Positions 34,681-46,765 are shown, numbered from the stretch's first letter. The stretch is DNA of 64,000 bases from Aspidiotus rigidus (GCA_035079385.1 JAVHKY010000003.1:26055501-26119500); one strand, 5' to 3'. Notes: generated by a model not told the origin, from the sequence alone. Numbers and translations are program-made.

Positions 34681-36069
34681 CGCAAAGCTCGTAAACAGAG
34701 GAAAAAAAAAATAGTAGGTTGTAGTGGATACACTTTTTGAGAATTTTGAGTCATTTATCTGCTTCTTCAAATGTAACTGTAAAGTACCGTTCCAATAAAA
34801 CGAGAGACGTCACCCAAAAAATTCCGAACTTTGGACTTCAATACGAGAAACTTTTGAAGCAATTTTACAAAGAAAATAATGATGAGGAATTTTGATATCG
34901 TTGTCTATTATGTCTTATTTCAAGGAATTTGCCCAGGCTGGACTGTTGCTCATCTTTGTTTATGGACTTTATCTTACAGCAAACTGTAATTATCACTCAT
35001 TGACCCTTATTGTGCCGGGTCAACAACATGATTGAATTCTTTCTGCAACGGTCCTCCCGTATGGCAAAATGTGCTCATCAAATTAGACTGAAAAGCAGTG
35101 AAAAAGAAAAGTATTTCTCTGCCCTTACGTCATATTCCGACGAAAAAACTGCATTATGATTGATCAAATTTCTCAATTGAAATAATGTAAGACTTACTGT
35201 AGAACTAACAATCATTAAATACTCACAGATCAGAGTACACTTGACAATCTACGGTAAAGATACACGAGTCTTTTATATCGTCTCACTCTCCCTCCATTTA
35301 AGATTCAGACCTTGAAACGTATTCCGGAAATATCCAGCGCAGAAAAATTAGTTCCACTTCTTTTTTGCAATTTTACTCACATGTGCGAACCAAACCGTAT
35401 ACACACGTGCTAGATATTAAAATCAAACTCCAATAGTCTATCATAAAATATTCCATTCCTTACGATACCGTCTGGATATATTTGATGATCATAAAACCAA
35501 CAATGAATCATAATTCTAGAGTAAAACGGACCTAACACGCGGTCCTTCGCAATAATGATAGTATTATAACACCATGCAAAAGTGGAAAATAAAAGTAAAG
35601 TTTAATTAACGACCATCTGATAAGTTTTTCGGGAAAATCGAGCTAAAAAAATTCGCAATTCAATAATATGAGTGCAGATAACAGAATAAACCGGATTTTT
35701 TTGCGCGACATTCGTTCAGTGCATAATCAAAAGGAACTCATTAAAGAAAACAAATAATTGCAGTTCTTACTAACAAGAGCACACAATTCTGCTCTCGTCA
35801 TTCAAAATTGGCTGGGATTTGCGTCAGTAAATTAGCGACCGAGGGACTCGTTTACGCAAGGTCTTAGCTCCAGAAGGCCTTATGTGCGGAGAGTTGCTAA
35901 GAATAATTGTTTATCTTCAAAATCTGAAATTCGATGGCAAAATGAAGCTTCCAGCTCTGCACAAAGAAGCTGTGTTGCACAATAATAATGAATTTAAAAT
36001 TAATAGCCATTGTCTTTCGATATCAGGGATAGCCAATGTCAGATTATTCAAACCTTCGGAATTTAAATT
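34681..36069. other. Intergenic, nothing recognised
   Basis: AT-rich sequence without a supportable gene or repeat. Confidence 0.35.
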
Positions 36070-36132
36070 ATGAACAAAGAAGTTTTTTTTATGAACAAAG
36101 AAGTTTTTTTTATGAACAAAGAAGTTTTTTTT
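36070..36132 (+). repeat. Three perfect 21-bp tandem units
   Basis: ATGAACAAAGAAGTTTTTTT plus T, three times without a mismatch. Confidence 0.97.
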
Positions 36133-36350
36133 ATGAAAAACACCAAGATACGCAGGAATACACGCTATAGCTGGAGATGAAGATTTGGGTGCACAACCGT
36201 ACATGAATAAGACGAAGCCTAAAGTCTAGAGAAATAAATTGTTCTACAGAATTTAGAAAACCCAGGGGAGGGGGATAACAAACTCATAAGGAGGAACGCC
36301 ACAAATTTCTATAGAGTTGAGTGAAGGCAGAGCCGTCTAGTAACAGGTCT

Positions 36351-37171
36351 TTAAAATTGGCAAAATCGGTCGAGGGCGGAATATAAACTCTTATGGAAAA
36401 TTATTAATTTAGGGTTGAATCGTAGCAGGTGACTGTAGCGGTCTAATACTGACTCAGGTGAGGATAATGAGTCAGTAAGAAACAGGAAATTACCATTTGG
36501 TAGGAATCGAGTGAGATAAGAAAGACGGACAAGGATGGCTGCAGGTTCAACGATAAATACAGAGGTTATATTGTGAACTTGATGGGCTAAAAACAAGCTC
36601 TTTTCACAGATTTAGAGCAATCTGAAAAAGATGGTATGATCGAGATATTGTTAGATTAAATACCTGATGAGCTGGATGTAGTTGGATCTGTTGGGGTGGG
36701 GCAGGCTTGACAAGAAGAAGGAGCGAGAGGAAATTTTGCCTTGGGCCCGGCAGCCAGAAAAAAAATTGATTAAAAATGAAAAATTCGTGAGAAACTGATG
36801 AAGAGAAACATTTTACATATTTGTCATTCATTTTCCCCCAGGCCTGGCTGAGGCTCGTAGTTGTATGACATCGCGAGTCGAATGTAAGGTTTATTGTGAG
36901 TCCAGAAGCGACTGGGGAGGATTTGTTGAGGGATTGTTCAAATCTAAAATCGATTTTTCTGCAAGCAGAAACTGTGACCAGGCTAGTTTTTGTGAGTAAA
37001 ATTGTATTGTAGATGGGAAGGTATGAGAATTGTGAAACAGAGGCTACAAGAAATTAGAGTTAGGATGAGTCTACGATAGGAGATAGATAGTTCGGCAGCT
37101 TCCATCATGAGCTGAGTTTGGCACTTGTATGGGAAGCTCCCCGAGCTAGTCTGAGAGAATGCGGGTTTCAA
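36351..37171 (-). pseudogene. LINE fragment: thumb and RNase H
   Basis: Minus strand from 37171: SGSFPYKCQTQLMMEAAELS and YRRLILTL match the post-RT region of I/R1/Jockey-like ORF2. Near 36596 the RNase H part follows: AHQVHNITSVFIVEPAAILV (the Glu motif) and NFLFLTDSLSS (an Asp motif). Several breaks. It sits head to head with RT remains on the plus strand just downstream (37200-37520). Confidence 0.6.
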
Positions 37172-37199
37172 TGGTATCTAGAAGTTTGAAAATTGATTT

Positions 37200-37525
37200 G
37201 GTAGGCAAATTGTATTCTCCATCTACATCAACGACCTCCCGAAAGCAATTTCTCATTGCAAATACCATCTCCACGCAGACGATTTACAGCTACCTGACCA
37301 ATTGACTGCGGCAATCGACCTCATTAATTCTGATATTCTTCGTATCTCCTAGTGGGGCGTAACTCACGGTCTTAAACTGAATCCTTCCAATTCTAGTGGG
37401 CTCAAAACATACGGTACAGTAGGTTAACCTAAATTCGGTACAGCCCATACTTGTCAACGGCGTACAAATACCTTCCCAACAAACCGTCCAGAATCTGGGT
37501 ATCATTTTCGATCAGACCTTAACCA
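37200..37525 (+). pseudogene. LINE RT palm fragment
   Basis: One frame gives FSIYINDLPKAISHCKYH followed by LHADDLQL, the RT motif C with its ADD aspartates. Shifted frames continue with GLKLNPSNSSGLKTYG and TVQNLGIIFDQTLT, the next conserved blocks. It is short and broken. Confidence 0.7.
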
Positions 37526-37532
37526 GTGATCC

Positions 37533-37935
37533 TTAGGTCACGTTCCCAGAGGATCGTTTGTCGACAATATCGACTAGGAATCCACAAGAATGAAGAACGA
37601 GTGTAAATATTATGAGAATATAGAAGATGTTGAAGTATAAAGCGAATTTGAATGATAGTGGGACAGGTCTTACAGTTGAAAGGCGTATTTGTAATTGCAT
37701 GGAGAGTAGAAAGAGAGTCTGAAGCGATAAGTATTTTGTTGTGAGAATGATTATATAGAGTAGAATGAAGTACGTAGTCGAAGCCATGAAGACTGCAGCC
37801 AGTTCACAGTCACAAGACGAAGAACTGAGGCACATTTGAAAACTTGTCACAACTCCCGAGAGGGAGTCCTAAAAAGCTGCACCGCAACCGGCTGTCATCT
37901 TGGAACCATCGGTATTACGGTAATTTTGAAATTTT
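37533..37935 (-). pseudogene. LINE RNase H fragment
   Basis: Minus strand: NTDGSKMTAGCGAAF (first catalytic Asp), CDCELAAVFMA (Glu) and, after a shift, KILIASDSLSTLHA (second Asp), then FLWIPS. All three acidic motifs of RNase H are recognisable, but frames change and stops occur. Confidence 0.7.
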
Positions 37936-38779
37936 GTTGAAATAAGTTCAAAAAACTGTTGAGGAATGCTAACATTGTATTCAGGTGAAAAATGTCTTAA
38001 GGCCAACGATGGGAGATTTGAAAATATCAGGAGGGTTGTTAATAAAAATCATCATTTATGGACGAAAGTGGGTGAAGAAGTTCTGAGTATTTTCTCAACG
38101 TGCGAGATAGCAATGGTTTTTTTGAAGGAATGGAGCACCAATTTTGGGAAATGTATGAAAAGGAGAGGAGAAGCTTCTTATTAGACCATTCATCACTGGG
38201 CATATTTGCTCCCATTTCGACTTTCTCTTTTGTTCTATTTTTATTCTCTTTGTATTTCTTTTGTTATTTTAATTCAGGGCGAAATGACTTATTGCCGAAG
38301 CCCTTAATTAGTCGTATTTTTTTCTCTTATTTTTTCAATAAAAAAATTATTATTCATTTTGTTTTCTTCTCAATTGGTTATTTATTATCATTTTCATTTT
38401 TATCTATTTATTTTATTTTGTCTCGTTTTATTTGTCGTTTTTCTTCTTTCTTTTCATTTTTGATTTTTTTTTTTCGGTACTATTGAGTAATAATTATACG
38501 TATTATAGTTATATTAATTTTGCTTGTCGCCACAGGTCTCTCTAGCCCTAGCGCCATAACGAAATAAAGAAGGAAGGAAGATGGATAAATTGTAAACGAG
38601 CGGGCGGTAGTCTAGATGAGATCAATCAAGTGAAGCTTTTGTAGAGATTCCGAAGAAATGTTCTGTTTCATCTGTTAGAGGGATGAGATTAGTAAGGGAT
38701 GTAAAGACTATAGCTGGATTTCAATGGGACATCGACGGTCCACTGGGTCATGTCCTCGTAGACCGATGTGACCAGGGAT

Positions 38780-39080
38780 CTAGAGGAAAGCAACTGAAGA
38801 GAGGGGAGATGTTAAGGTGTGCAGGACTAAGATAATGCACGATAGGATTAGAAGAGTAAGGGTATTGCATGGCTTGGAGAGAGAGTCAGACAGCAGGAGG
38901 AATTTACAGGATTGAGGAAGAAGATTGAGGTGAGTAAGGCAGGTATAGATGGCAGATAGTTTGGCAGAATATATGGGGATTGAGTTTTTCAAACAAAAGT
39001 GGGAGATTTCATCATTGATGGAGGAAGCGTAGCCAATTCTAGGGCCCAATTTGGAACCATCTGTAAAGCACAGGTTGTGG
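38780..39080 (-). pseudogene. LINE RNase H fragment, another copy
   Basis: Minus strand: LCFTDGSKLGPRIGYASS, NSIPIYSAKLSAIYTCLTHL (Lys where the catalytic Glu is expected, YSAELSAI in the family) and KFLLLSDSLSKPCNTL. The loss of Glu and the following shifts mark it as inactive. Confidence 0.7.
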
Positions 39081-39589
39081 GAAGGGACGTTGTTATCAAT
39101 TATGTTTTTAAAGTGTCTTATATAGATTACATTGCCCGATTTTGGTAACTTTTGTTGTTTGATATAAATATTATTGAAAAATCAAATCTCTGTCGATGAT
39201 CTAAAATACTCGTGTAGAACAATATCCACGTTTCCAAATTCTCTTATTCACGAATGATTCGAATATGTATCAATTTTGACAAGTATACCTTGGATAATGG
39301 CAGTGATTAAGCCATCTATAGAGACCGACGGGATAAAATGTACCTGAAATACCTTTGGAAATATTTTAGAGGGATTATGGGAGTACTTGAAAATTTTCTT
39401 ATCAGAGAAAGTTGTATTTTTGGTAGTAAAAATCAGAAAAAAATTATTTATTGTCAATTTTCGTTATGATGCACCACTTACTAGCTTTAAAAAAGACTAA
39501 AACGGGCAATTCGGCAAAAAATATTGACTGGAAAATTCCAAAAAAATTATCAGTTGATTTGCCTCAAAAAATACTTTCCATTTCATCAA

Positions 39590-40060
39590 AGTTCAAAAAA
39601 ATCGGATGAAAACTCCCTGAGATAAAAATTTTTAAAGAAAATCACATTTATTGGACCATATTTGAGGATATATAGCGGATAAAAATCTGAAATTCTTTTT
39701 AAAATTGTTTTTATATCAACAAAATTTTCCAATGCATAAATATGAAATTTGCCCTGAGGGTCGATGCCCATTGAAACCCGGCTACAGTCTTTGAGGTATT
39801 TTGGAGCAGATTTGTCAAATTTTGTCCTCAGGGAATACCTCAAAAGACTTTTTGATAATAAGTTAAAGTGTAGAGGAGCTTTTATGGAACAACTTTTACT
39901 CAGAAAATCTTTCTGTAAAACTCATAGAGGTGAAAATATACGCAATTTTTAGAATAGGAGGGTGGTTCCTGCAAAACTGAGGGCTTAGAAAACATGACAC
40001 CAAAGCTCTCGATTTACTCCAAATACGTCCTAAATTGGGAATCAGTCGTCACAATGCTGT
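39590..40060. other. Unassigned; possible decayed left half of a foldback element
   Basis: GGAACAACTTTTACTCAGAAA near 39887 resembles the core word of the foldback elements. Otherwise nothing is recognised. Confidence 0.25.
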
Positions 40061-40425
40061 ATGGCGCAATTATGGCGCCTATTGTGCGTACATGACAATA
40101 AGGCGGGTAAGGTTTGACGTGCTCTAGCGGCTGAAACATGAACCTAAATTGAAAAAATTATAGATCATTTTTGTAGGAAATTCAAAGTAGAGCAATTTTT
40201 ATGCGAAACTTTTTTTTGTAGGGTCACTACTTATCGAGTAATTGACGAAAAACTCAATTTCCCCTCTTTGCCCCCCCCCCCCCCCTGTAAAAGAAGGAGC
40301 CCAACGTGGATTTATTGGGATTCTTGAGATTACATTTAGGAGAGAGTTCCAAACATTCCATGAAAAAATCAGCTTTGTATTCTTCATGTCCAGGTGGCCT
40401 TTTTCTTTCGGGCTCCATTTCTTGG
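40060..40425. mobile_element. Right half of the 19.3-kb palindromic element
   Basis: GCTCTAGCGGCTGAAACATG, GCAATTTTTATGCGAAAC and ACATTCCATGAAAAAATCAG, ending TTTCTTGGTC then TA, match the right arm of 19270-19909 in the same orientation. A pure C tract (40267-40283) replaces mixed sequence. The left arm is missing. Confidence 0.7.
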
Positions 40426-42376
40426 TCTAATCAATTGACTCTAATTCGATGACCTTAGGGTATACCAGAAATTTCTGATTCATAAACCCATTTTTCATTT
40501 GACGATACCAAAATCATCGTATATCGAAGCTGGAATTAGTGAAAACAAATTTTGATTTGGTGATTCGGACCCCCTTTCCTTCCCTTATAGGAACTTAATT
40601 TTTTTTAAATCCAATTTGGCTTCGAGAGATACCTACTCAACATTCTTAGAAGGGGAAGGGAGGCAGAAGTGAATCATTCGACACATTAAACGAAGAACGT
40701 AACGATCTGTCCTCGTGTGTTCCTCTTCCTACATATGATGGAACGTAGTTTTGAAGAGTCCATCCAACGTATCCTTAAATATGTATCTGATTTTTCACAA
40801 GTTCGGTTGCACACTCTCTGTAGTAATCCGAAAATGGTTCCTTGAGATGACCGAGGACTTCTTTTAACGTGAAGTCTCTAGCCGGGTAAGGGGGAAAATG
40901 GCCTTGGTCGGAAAATGTTTCAAATATCCGTTAAAATGTTGTCCCCAATGAGAAAACTCGAAATCCAAAAAATTGGACCCATCCGCTCACCCACATGGGC
41001 TGCAGAGTCATTTTCAGGCCTAAAATCCAAATGGCTGTATCTCAGGAAACAATGATCGCACAGCGATGAAACCTGGGGACATTTTAGTATCTGTGAACGT
41101 TCATCCATGGTATTTTTTTTCAAAAAAAAACCATTCATATTTTCCCTAGTTTGTAGCAATAACAAAACTTCAAACTCGAATAAAAAAAAAATCGGGGGGA
41201 GGCACCTGGGAAAAATCATTTATTTGAAGCGCCGTACCTTCTACTACAACATACATGAGTACCATAGTCCTCGGTGAGGTGGAACATTCCCAAAAAAATC
41301 AATATTTAATGAATTTCTGTGATTTTTCCATGAATAGCGGGGAGAACTATGACTGCAGCCGCAATAGACCGCGAGAGATAAATAGTCAATGGTCGGACTG
41401 AAAAAAAAGCACTCCTCCGTGGGATGAAATGGGAATGTTGGTAGACCAAAAATATATTTTTAGTATTTCGTTTATCGATTTGGTCTATTCTTATGTAAAC
41501 ACAAAATTCTCCAGTCGCTGGAACGTTTTGCAAATGAAACATAATCGAGAAAATTCACTTTTTCACTGTGGATGATTGTGAGTTTTCATATTTAATTCAT
41601 CAAATAGGTCAAATCTTACATAAACATGTCCGCCAAGTTTGAAAAAAATGGTCAAAAAATTCTCCAGTCGCTGGAACGTTCTGGAAATGACGAAAAATCG
41701 AGAAAACCCACTTTTTCACCCTGGAGGACCGTGAGTTTTGGTATTTTGTCTATCAATTAAGGCAAATCTTATGTAAATACACTCGCCGAATTGTGAAAAA
41801 ATGATAAAAAAATTCTCCAGTTTCCGGGATACTCTGGAAATGGTAAAAACTCTAGGTAATCCACTTTTCCAACGTGGAAAACCGTGATTTTTCATATTCT
41901 GTTCATCAGGTCAATTCTTATGTAAATACATCCGCCGAGTTGGAATAAAATAGTCGATAAATTCTCCAGTCGCTGGAACGATTTAGAAATAGTACCAAAT
42001 CCAGAACATACACTTTCTTAACATGGAGAGCCATGATTTTTGGTATGTTGTTTCTCAAAAAGGTCAAATCTTATGTTAGTTCCTCCGCCGAGTTTGGAAA
42101 AAATAGTCAATAAATTCTCCAGTGGCTGGAATAGTCTGAAAATGAAAATTTGAAAATATCTAGTTTTTGAACTTAAAGAATCGTGATTTTTATATTCTAG
42201 TTATCAATAAGTTTAATTTGTAAGTAAACTCCTTTCTTATTTCGAGAAAAATAGTCAGTAAATTCTCCAGACGCTCAGATAGTATGGTCGATTCTTATAA
42301 GAACACTTACGCCGGGTTTTAAAAAAATTGAAAATAATTCTCCAGTCGTTGGGACGCTCATCAAAGGTACACACCC

Positions 42377-43137
42377 CAGGGAACCTGTTTTATGGGGAGC
42401 TTTTTGAGAAATTTGCCGTGCGCCGTCCAGCAAAAAACTTAGAAAAATTTCGACTCTTGAGCTGTATATGATAGGAAGGGGACATGGAAAAATTCCGACC
42501 TCCAGGCGTATATGATAGGAGGAGGAGTTGGAAAAATTTCGACTCTCGAGCCATATATGATAGGAGAGGGACTTAGAAAAACGACGGCTTCCTTAACGAA
42601 GTTAAACGAGGAACGCAGGGAACCTGTTCTATGAGTCAAATAGGATTTCGTATTGAAAATTCAAGGAAGCCTAGACCTAGATAAAGCTAATATAAAGAAG
42701 GCCTAGACGTAAAATAAGCCCAGTATAATGTAGTTTTAAAGTCCAAGTTTTTCTCAAATCTCGAGCTATTTATGATAGGAGGGAGACTTGGGAAAATTTG
42801 TCCCCTATCATATATAGCTCGAGAGTCAAAAGTTTTCCAAGTCCTTCTTTTATCATATATAGCTTCAGATTCGAAATTTTTTCCAAGTTCCTCTCCTATC
42901 ATATATGGCGCGAGAGTCGACATTTATCTAAGTCCCCCCTCCTATCATCTATAGCTCGAGAGTCGAAATTTTTTCCAAGTCCCTCTCCTATCATATATGG
43001 CTCAAGGGTCGAAATTTTTTCTAAGTCCCCCTCCTATCATATATTCTCGAGAGTCGAAATTTTTCCAAGTTTTTCGCTGGACGGCGCACGGCGCACGCTA
43101 GATTTCTCAAATAGCCCCCCATAAAACAGATTCCCTG
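42377..43137. mobile_element. GGGAACCTGTT-family TIR element inside the foldback
   Basis: The left end CAGGGAACCTGTTTTATGGG with GCCGTGCGCCGTCC is mirrored by GGACGGCGCACGGCGCAC and CCATAAAACAGATTCCCTG. The interior is an inverted array of about 55-bp units (CTATCATATATAGCTCGAGA, GTCGAAATTTTTTCCAAGTC). It overlaps the second end pair at 42616-43317. Confidence 0.7.
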
Positions 43138-43352
43138 TTAAAATTTCGACTCTCGAGCCATATATGATAGGAGGGGACGGAAAAATTTCGACTCTCAAAC
43201 TATATTATACTAGGCTTATAGTAGGTCTAGGCCTTCTTTATACTAGCTTTATCTAGGTCTAGGCTTCCTTGAATTTTCAATACCAAATCCCATTGGACTC
43301 ATAAAACAGGTTCCCTGCGTTCCTCGTTTAACTTCGTTAAGGAAGCCGTCGT
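42582..43352. repeat. Second inverted-repeat pair overlapping the first
   Basis: ACGACGGCTTCCTTAACGAA followed by GTTAAACGAGGAACGCAGGG and, further in, AAAATTCAAGGAAGCCTAGA are mirrored at 43205-43352. The arms are about 130 bp and highly similar, and they contain the CAGGGAACCTGTTCTATGA end motif at 42616 and its complement ending 43317. Confidence 0.8.
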
Positions 43353-44306
43353 TTTTCTCAACTCGGCGGATATATTTACATAAGGTTTGACGTAATTAAT
43401 GAACATGATACCAAAACTCACGGTCCTCCAGGGTGAAAAAGTCAATTTCTCTCGATTATTTGTAATTTCCAAAACGTTCCAGCGACTGGAGAATTTTCTG
43501 ACCATTTCTTTCAAACTCGGCGGACATGTTTACGTAAGAACAGACCTATTTCATGAATGAAATATGAAAAATCGCAGTTTTCCAGGTTGAAACAGTGGAT
43601 TTCTCTACTATTTTCAGACAGTTCCAGCGACTGGAGAATTTTTCAACAATTTTTCTCGATCTAACGTACTCCACCTAGTCGGTGGACGTGTCATAAGAAT
43701 AGCCCAAATCGATAAACGAAATGCTAAAAATATATTTTTGGTCTATCAACATTCCCATTTCATCCCACGGAGGAGTGCGTATTTTTCAGTTCGACCATTG
43801 ACTATTTATCTCTCGCGGTCTATTGCGGCAGCAGTCATAGTTCACCCCGCTATTCATGGAAAAATCACAGAAATTCATTAAATATTGATTTTTTTGGGAA
43901 TGTTCCACCTCACTGAGGAGTATGGTACTCATGTATGTTGTAGTAGAAGGTACGGCGCCTCAAATAAATGATTTTCCCCAGGTGCCTCCCCCCCGATTTT
44001 TTTTATTCGAGTTTGAAGTTTTGTCATTGCTACAAACTAGGGAAAATATGAATGTTTTTTTGTTGAAAAAAATACCATGGATGAACGTTCACATATACTA
44101 AAATGTCCCCAAGTTTCATCGCTGTGGGATCATTATTTCCTGAGATACAGCCATTTGGATCTTAGGCCTGAAGATGACTCTGCACCCTATGTGGGTGAGC
44201 GGATTGGTCCAATTTTTTGGATTTCGAGTTTTTTCATAGGGGACGACATTTTGACGGACATTTGAAACATTTTCCGACCAAGGCCATTTTCCACCCCTTA
44301 CCCGGC

Positions 44307-45332
44307 TAGAGCTTTTGAACTGTAAAAAAATACCGAGCGTACTACCCTCAAATGAAGGTAGTTAAGGAAGTTTCTCAAACAATTGGACTTTAAAGATCTG
44401 TTTTGCTCAGATATTGAAACATATCTTCTTTAGAAAAAAAAAAAAAAATTGTCGTACGATGGTATTACGACAAGCGGAAAAGAAGAATTTGTAAAAGCAG
44501 AAACTCGAATAACTAACTCAAGGGATTTTCAAACTTTTTGAATTCAGCTAACGGAGAGAGCGAAGAACGAACGCTTCGATCGTTCTTTGTCTTTAATTAC
44601 TTCAGCCTCGAGTAGCCAGTCATTCTATAATAATAGAAATATTATTTCATCGACTTAATTTCTGATTCTTATCACCTCAACTCACTTTAAAGGCACCCAA
44701 CACTTAAAACGAGTACTAATCGTCGATATTCATGTCATCGTCACGAAACTTGTTCGAATTATCTTGCACTCTTATCGAATACGGCTTTCAAGATACTATC
44801 GTCAAAAAAGAATTCATAATGCGCCATATAAAACGCCACTTTCTTGCAATAATTCCAAGAATTTGCACAAGTGAATGTTGTTCGGAAGAAAATTTTCCGT
44901 AGAGAAACGACAAAGAGTCACAACGTGGCAAAGAATTTCGACAATTTAACGTCATAATGATACTTATATCCTCACCACTCCCTTTGTAGTGGAAATTAAA
45001 ATGTCATTGAGTGTCAATTATCATAAAAAGTACACGACCATAAATCCAACGTATTCGATACGCTGTATAGCTCAACAAAATTGAGAATATGAATGGCGAA
45101 AGCGTGCATGCGTATAACAACACGCTGTATTTAGCATATCCTGATGATGCGGGGACGAAGGTAAAGGGGTAAGCACGAATTCTTTCAACGCGAATAACTT
45201 ATCGCGAAATCGCGCTCGACACAGTCAACAACACAATTTATATGACAAATTTTTTCCTCCCTAACGTTTTCAAAGTCCGTAGGAATCTACAAATACTCCA
45301 TTCCGTCTAAGAAAAATACACAATACACTCAT
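44307..45332. other. 3' flank of ADAT3, nothing recognised
   Basis: AT-rich. Contains the gene's 3' untranslated region on the minus strand; no clear AATAAA was placed with confidence. Confidence 0.35.
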
Positions 45333-46262
45333 TCAACAACCTTTATCATTCTTCTCCAACATTTTACATTCATTTGATAGAATATTCTTGAACACAAGGT
45401 AATGGTGGTTTAAAGCGGTAATTGTATGTACTTTGCATTTAGTGCCTAAAGCACCGAATTCGGTCTCGTACCCATAGAATACTCGTCGTACTCGACTGTG
45501 GATCATCGCCATAGCGCACATGATACATGGTTCCCGTGTCACATACAAATCATATCCCGTACAAAGATAAGGTAGATCATCGTCTTTGGTACTTTTACTT
45601 TCTTCTGAGGTACGGAATTCGCGTTGGACAGTAGCCACATTTTCCAGAACCATCATCACAGCGTGATTAGAAGGATTTCTTGAACGTTCGTCGGGTGCCG
45701 TTGCTATCACCTTTCCACTCCTCGGATTTACCACCACGGCTCCAACGAGGGCCTCTTTCTCGTCAGCTACATCTAACGCCAATTTCATAAAATCGTACTG
45801 CTTGGCTACTTGATCTGGCTGGAAGAACGTTCCAGTCAATAATTTTTCTACGTCTTTAGAGGGGTGGAAATTGCAAGGCCATAGAGCGTTCGCTCGAAGG
45901 TGCTGCTCTTTGGTTTTCGGTTGCTTTCCCGACACTTGACGTATACTGATGGCCGATTGTAGGCCATCTAATTTTTCAACAAGTTCGCTACAAAGTTCTT
46001 TATTGGAATCTTTTACAGGAGCTAAAATGATCTCGTCACCCTTCACGCGTTTTAAATGAGCTAAATGGTCCGGCATACGAAGAACGGTTTTCAATCGCTG
46101 GACAAGATCGCCAATGTACGATTTATTCACGACACTGGCGACGTACACGTCAACCTCTGCGATTCTATCGTAATATTCGTCGTCAAGAACTGCTATCGGT
46201 GGCGATAATCCCGCTGCAGGTGATTGGAGTTTGACCTTCTTACTCGGCGGCGACGAATCCAT
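45333..46262 (-). CDS. ADAT3: tRNA-specific adenosine deaminase subunit ADAT3 (Tad3)
   Basis: A 309-residue protein from one uninterrupted exon. ADAT3 pairs with ADAT2 to convert adenosine 34 to inosine in the wobble position of several tRNAs. It helps hold the tRNA but does not catalyse. Residues 1-30 include a basic nuclear-signal-like PPSKKVKL. The N-terminal RNA-binding half covers about 30-145 and the cytidine/deoxycytidylate deaminase fold about 150-300. Zinc ligands are His200 and Cys246/Cys249 (PCIMCAMAMIHSRVRRVFYG). In HAVMM, Val202 stands where active deaminases have Glu; this substitution is the known mark of ADAT3. The start is the first ATG of the frame, preceded by an acceptor-like TATATTTCCAG at 46280, so a 5' UTR intron is likely. 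The length is normal for the family. Confidence 0.95.
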   Translation of the reverse strand: MDSSPPSKKVKLQSPAAGLSPPIAVLDDEYYDRIAEVDVYVASVVNKSYIGDLVQRLKTVLRMPDHLAHLKRVKGDEIILAPVKDSNKELCSELVEKLDGLQSAISIRQVSGKQPKTKEQHLRANALWPCNFHPSKDVEKLLTGTFFQPDQVAKQYDFMKLALDVADEKEALVGAVVVNPRSGKVIATAPDERSRNPSNHAVMMVLENVATVQREFRTSEESKSTKDDDLPYLCTGYDLYVTREPCIMCAMAMIHSRVRRVFYGYETEFGALGTKCKVHTITALNHHYLVFKNILSNECKMLEKNDKGC

Positions 46263-46279
46263 TCTTTAGACCCCGAGAT
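46263..46279 (-). promoter_or_regulatory. Putative 5' UTR remainder after an intron acceptor
   Basis: Minus strand TTATATTTCCAG|ATCTCGGGG lies 17 bp before the ADAT3 ATG, consistent with a spliced 5' UTR. The upstream exon was not found. Confidence 0.4.
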
Positions 46280-46765
46280 CTGGAAATATAACGACGTACT
46301 TCTAACAAAAGTCTGTTGAAAAGCGATACATACACCCAGGAAGATTAATTTATGACAGAACCTATGAAGAATCATACTACGAGTACTCCTTCATCCACCA
46401 ACAAAGTTAATTTCTTATCCCCAACAAGGATACGAGTGTTGTACAAAAGCCGCATAGAGGAGCAAAATTAAAGAAATCTCGCACCACAAATCTGCGACAC
46501 TTTACGCTCAGTCCAATTAATCACACATGCAATAAAAACGCTTTTGAGGCTACTTCTCAACTTAGCAGCCACAAGACTTCATGAGGGGAACGAGCCCAAC
46601 AATATTCTACCAACAGACTTGCTTGACTGGAAAAATATTCTGGTGACAATGTCGGTACCCACAAATAATAACAAATCAGAATACAACCGTAACTCTGACT
46701 TTTTGGCTAATTTGAAGAAGGAAGGATTAAAAATATTGAAGAAAAAAATTGAAGACCTTTCTCTT
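46280..46765. other. Upstream flank of ADAT3, nothing recognised
   Basis: Probably holds the ADAT3 promoter and first exon. A plus-strand frame at 46544-46786 has no known family and runs into the hairpin repeat. Confidence 0.3.

Larger units (their letters stand above)
40881..44306. mobile_element. 3.4-kb foldback element with tandem-repeat arms
   Basis: The outer ends GCCGGGTAAGG and CCTTACCCGGC face each other with TA beside both. Arm 40881-41500 is the reverse complement of 43690-44306 through its length; for example GGCCTTGGTCGGAAAATGTT pairs with the end near 44270, and GAATGTTGGTAGACCAAAAA with 43740. Inside the left arm lie seven units about 150 bp apart, marked by TTCTCCAGTCGCTGGAACG at 41507, 41660, 41813, 41962, 42115, 42263 and (short) 42338. 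The right arm has two inverted ones (43488, 43631). The centre holds GGGAACCTGTT elements. No transposase is seen. Confidence 0.75.

Noticed and set aside
41507..42350. CRISPR-like array of regularly spaced repeats
   Set aside because: The whole 150-bp unit repeats, spacers are not unique, and the DNA is eukaryotic; it is an arm of a foldback element.
42439..43124. Several ORFs with repeated SRVEIFPS/PIIY phrases
   Set aside because: Translations of the 55-bp minisatellite inside the GGGAACCTGTT element.
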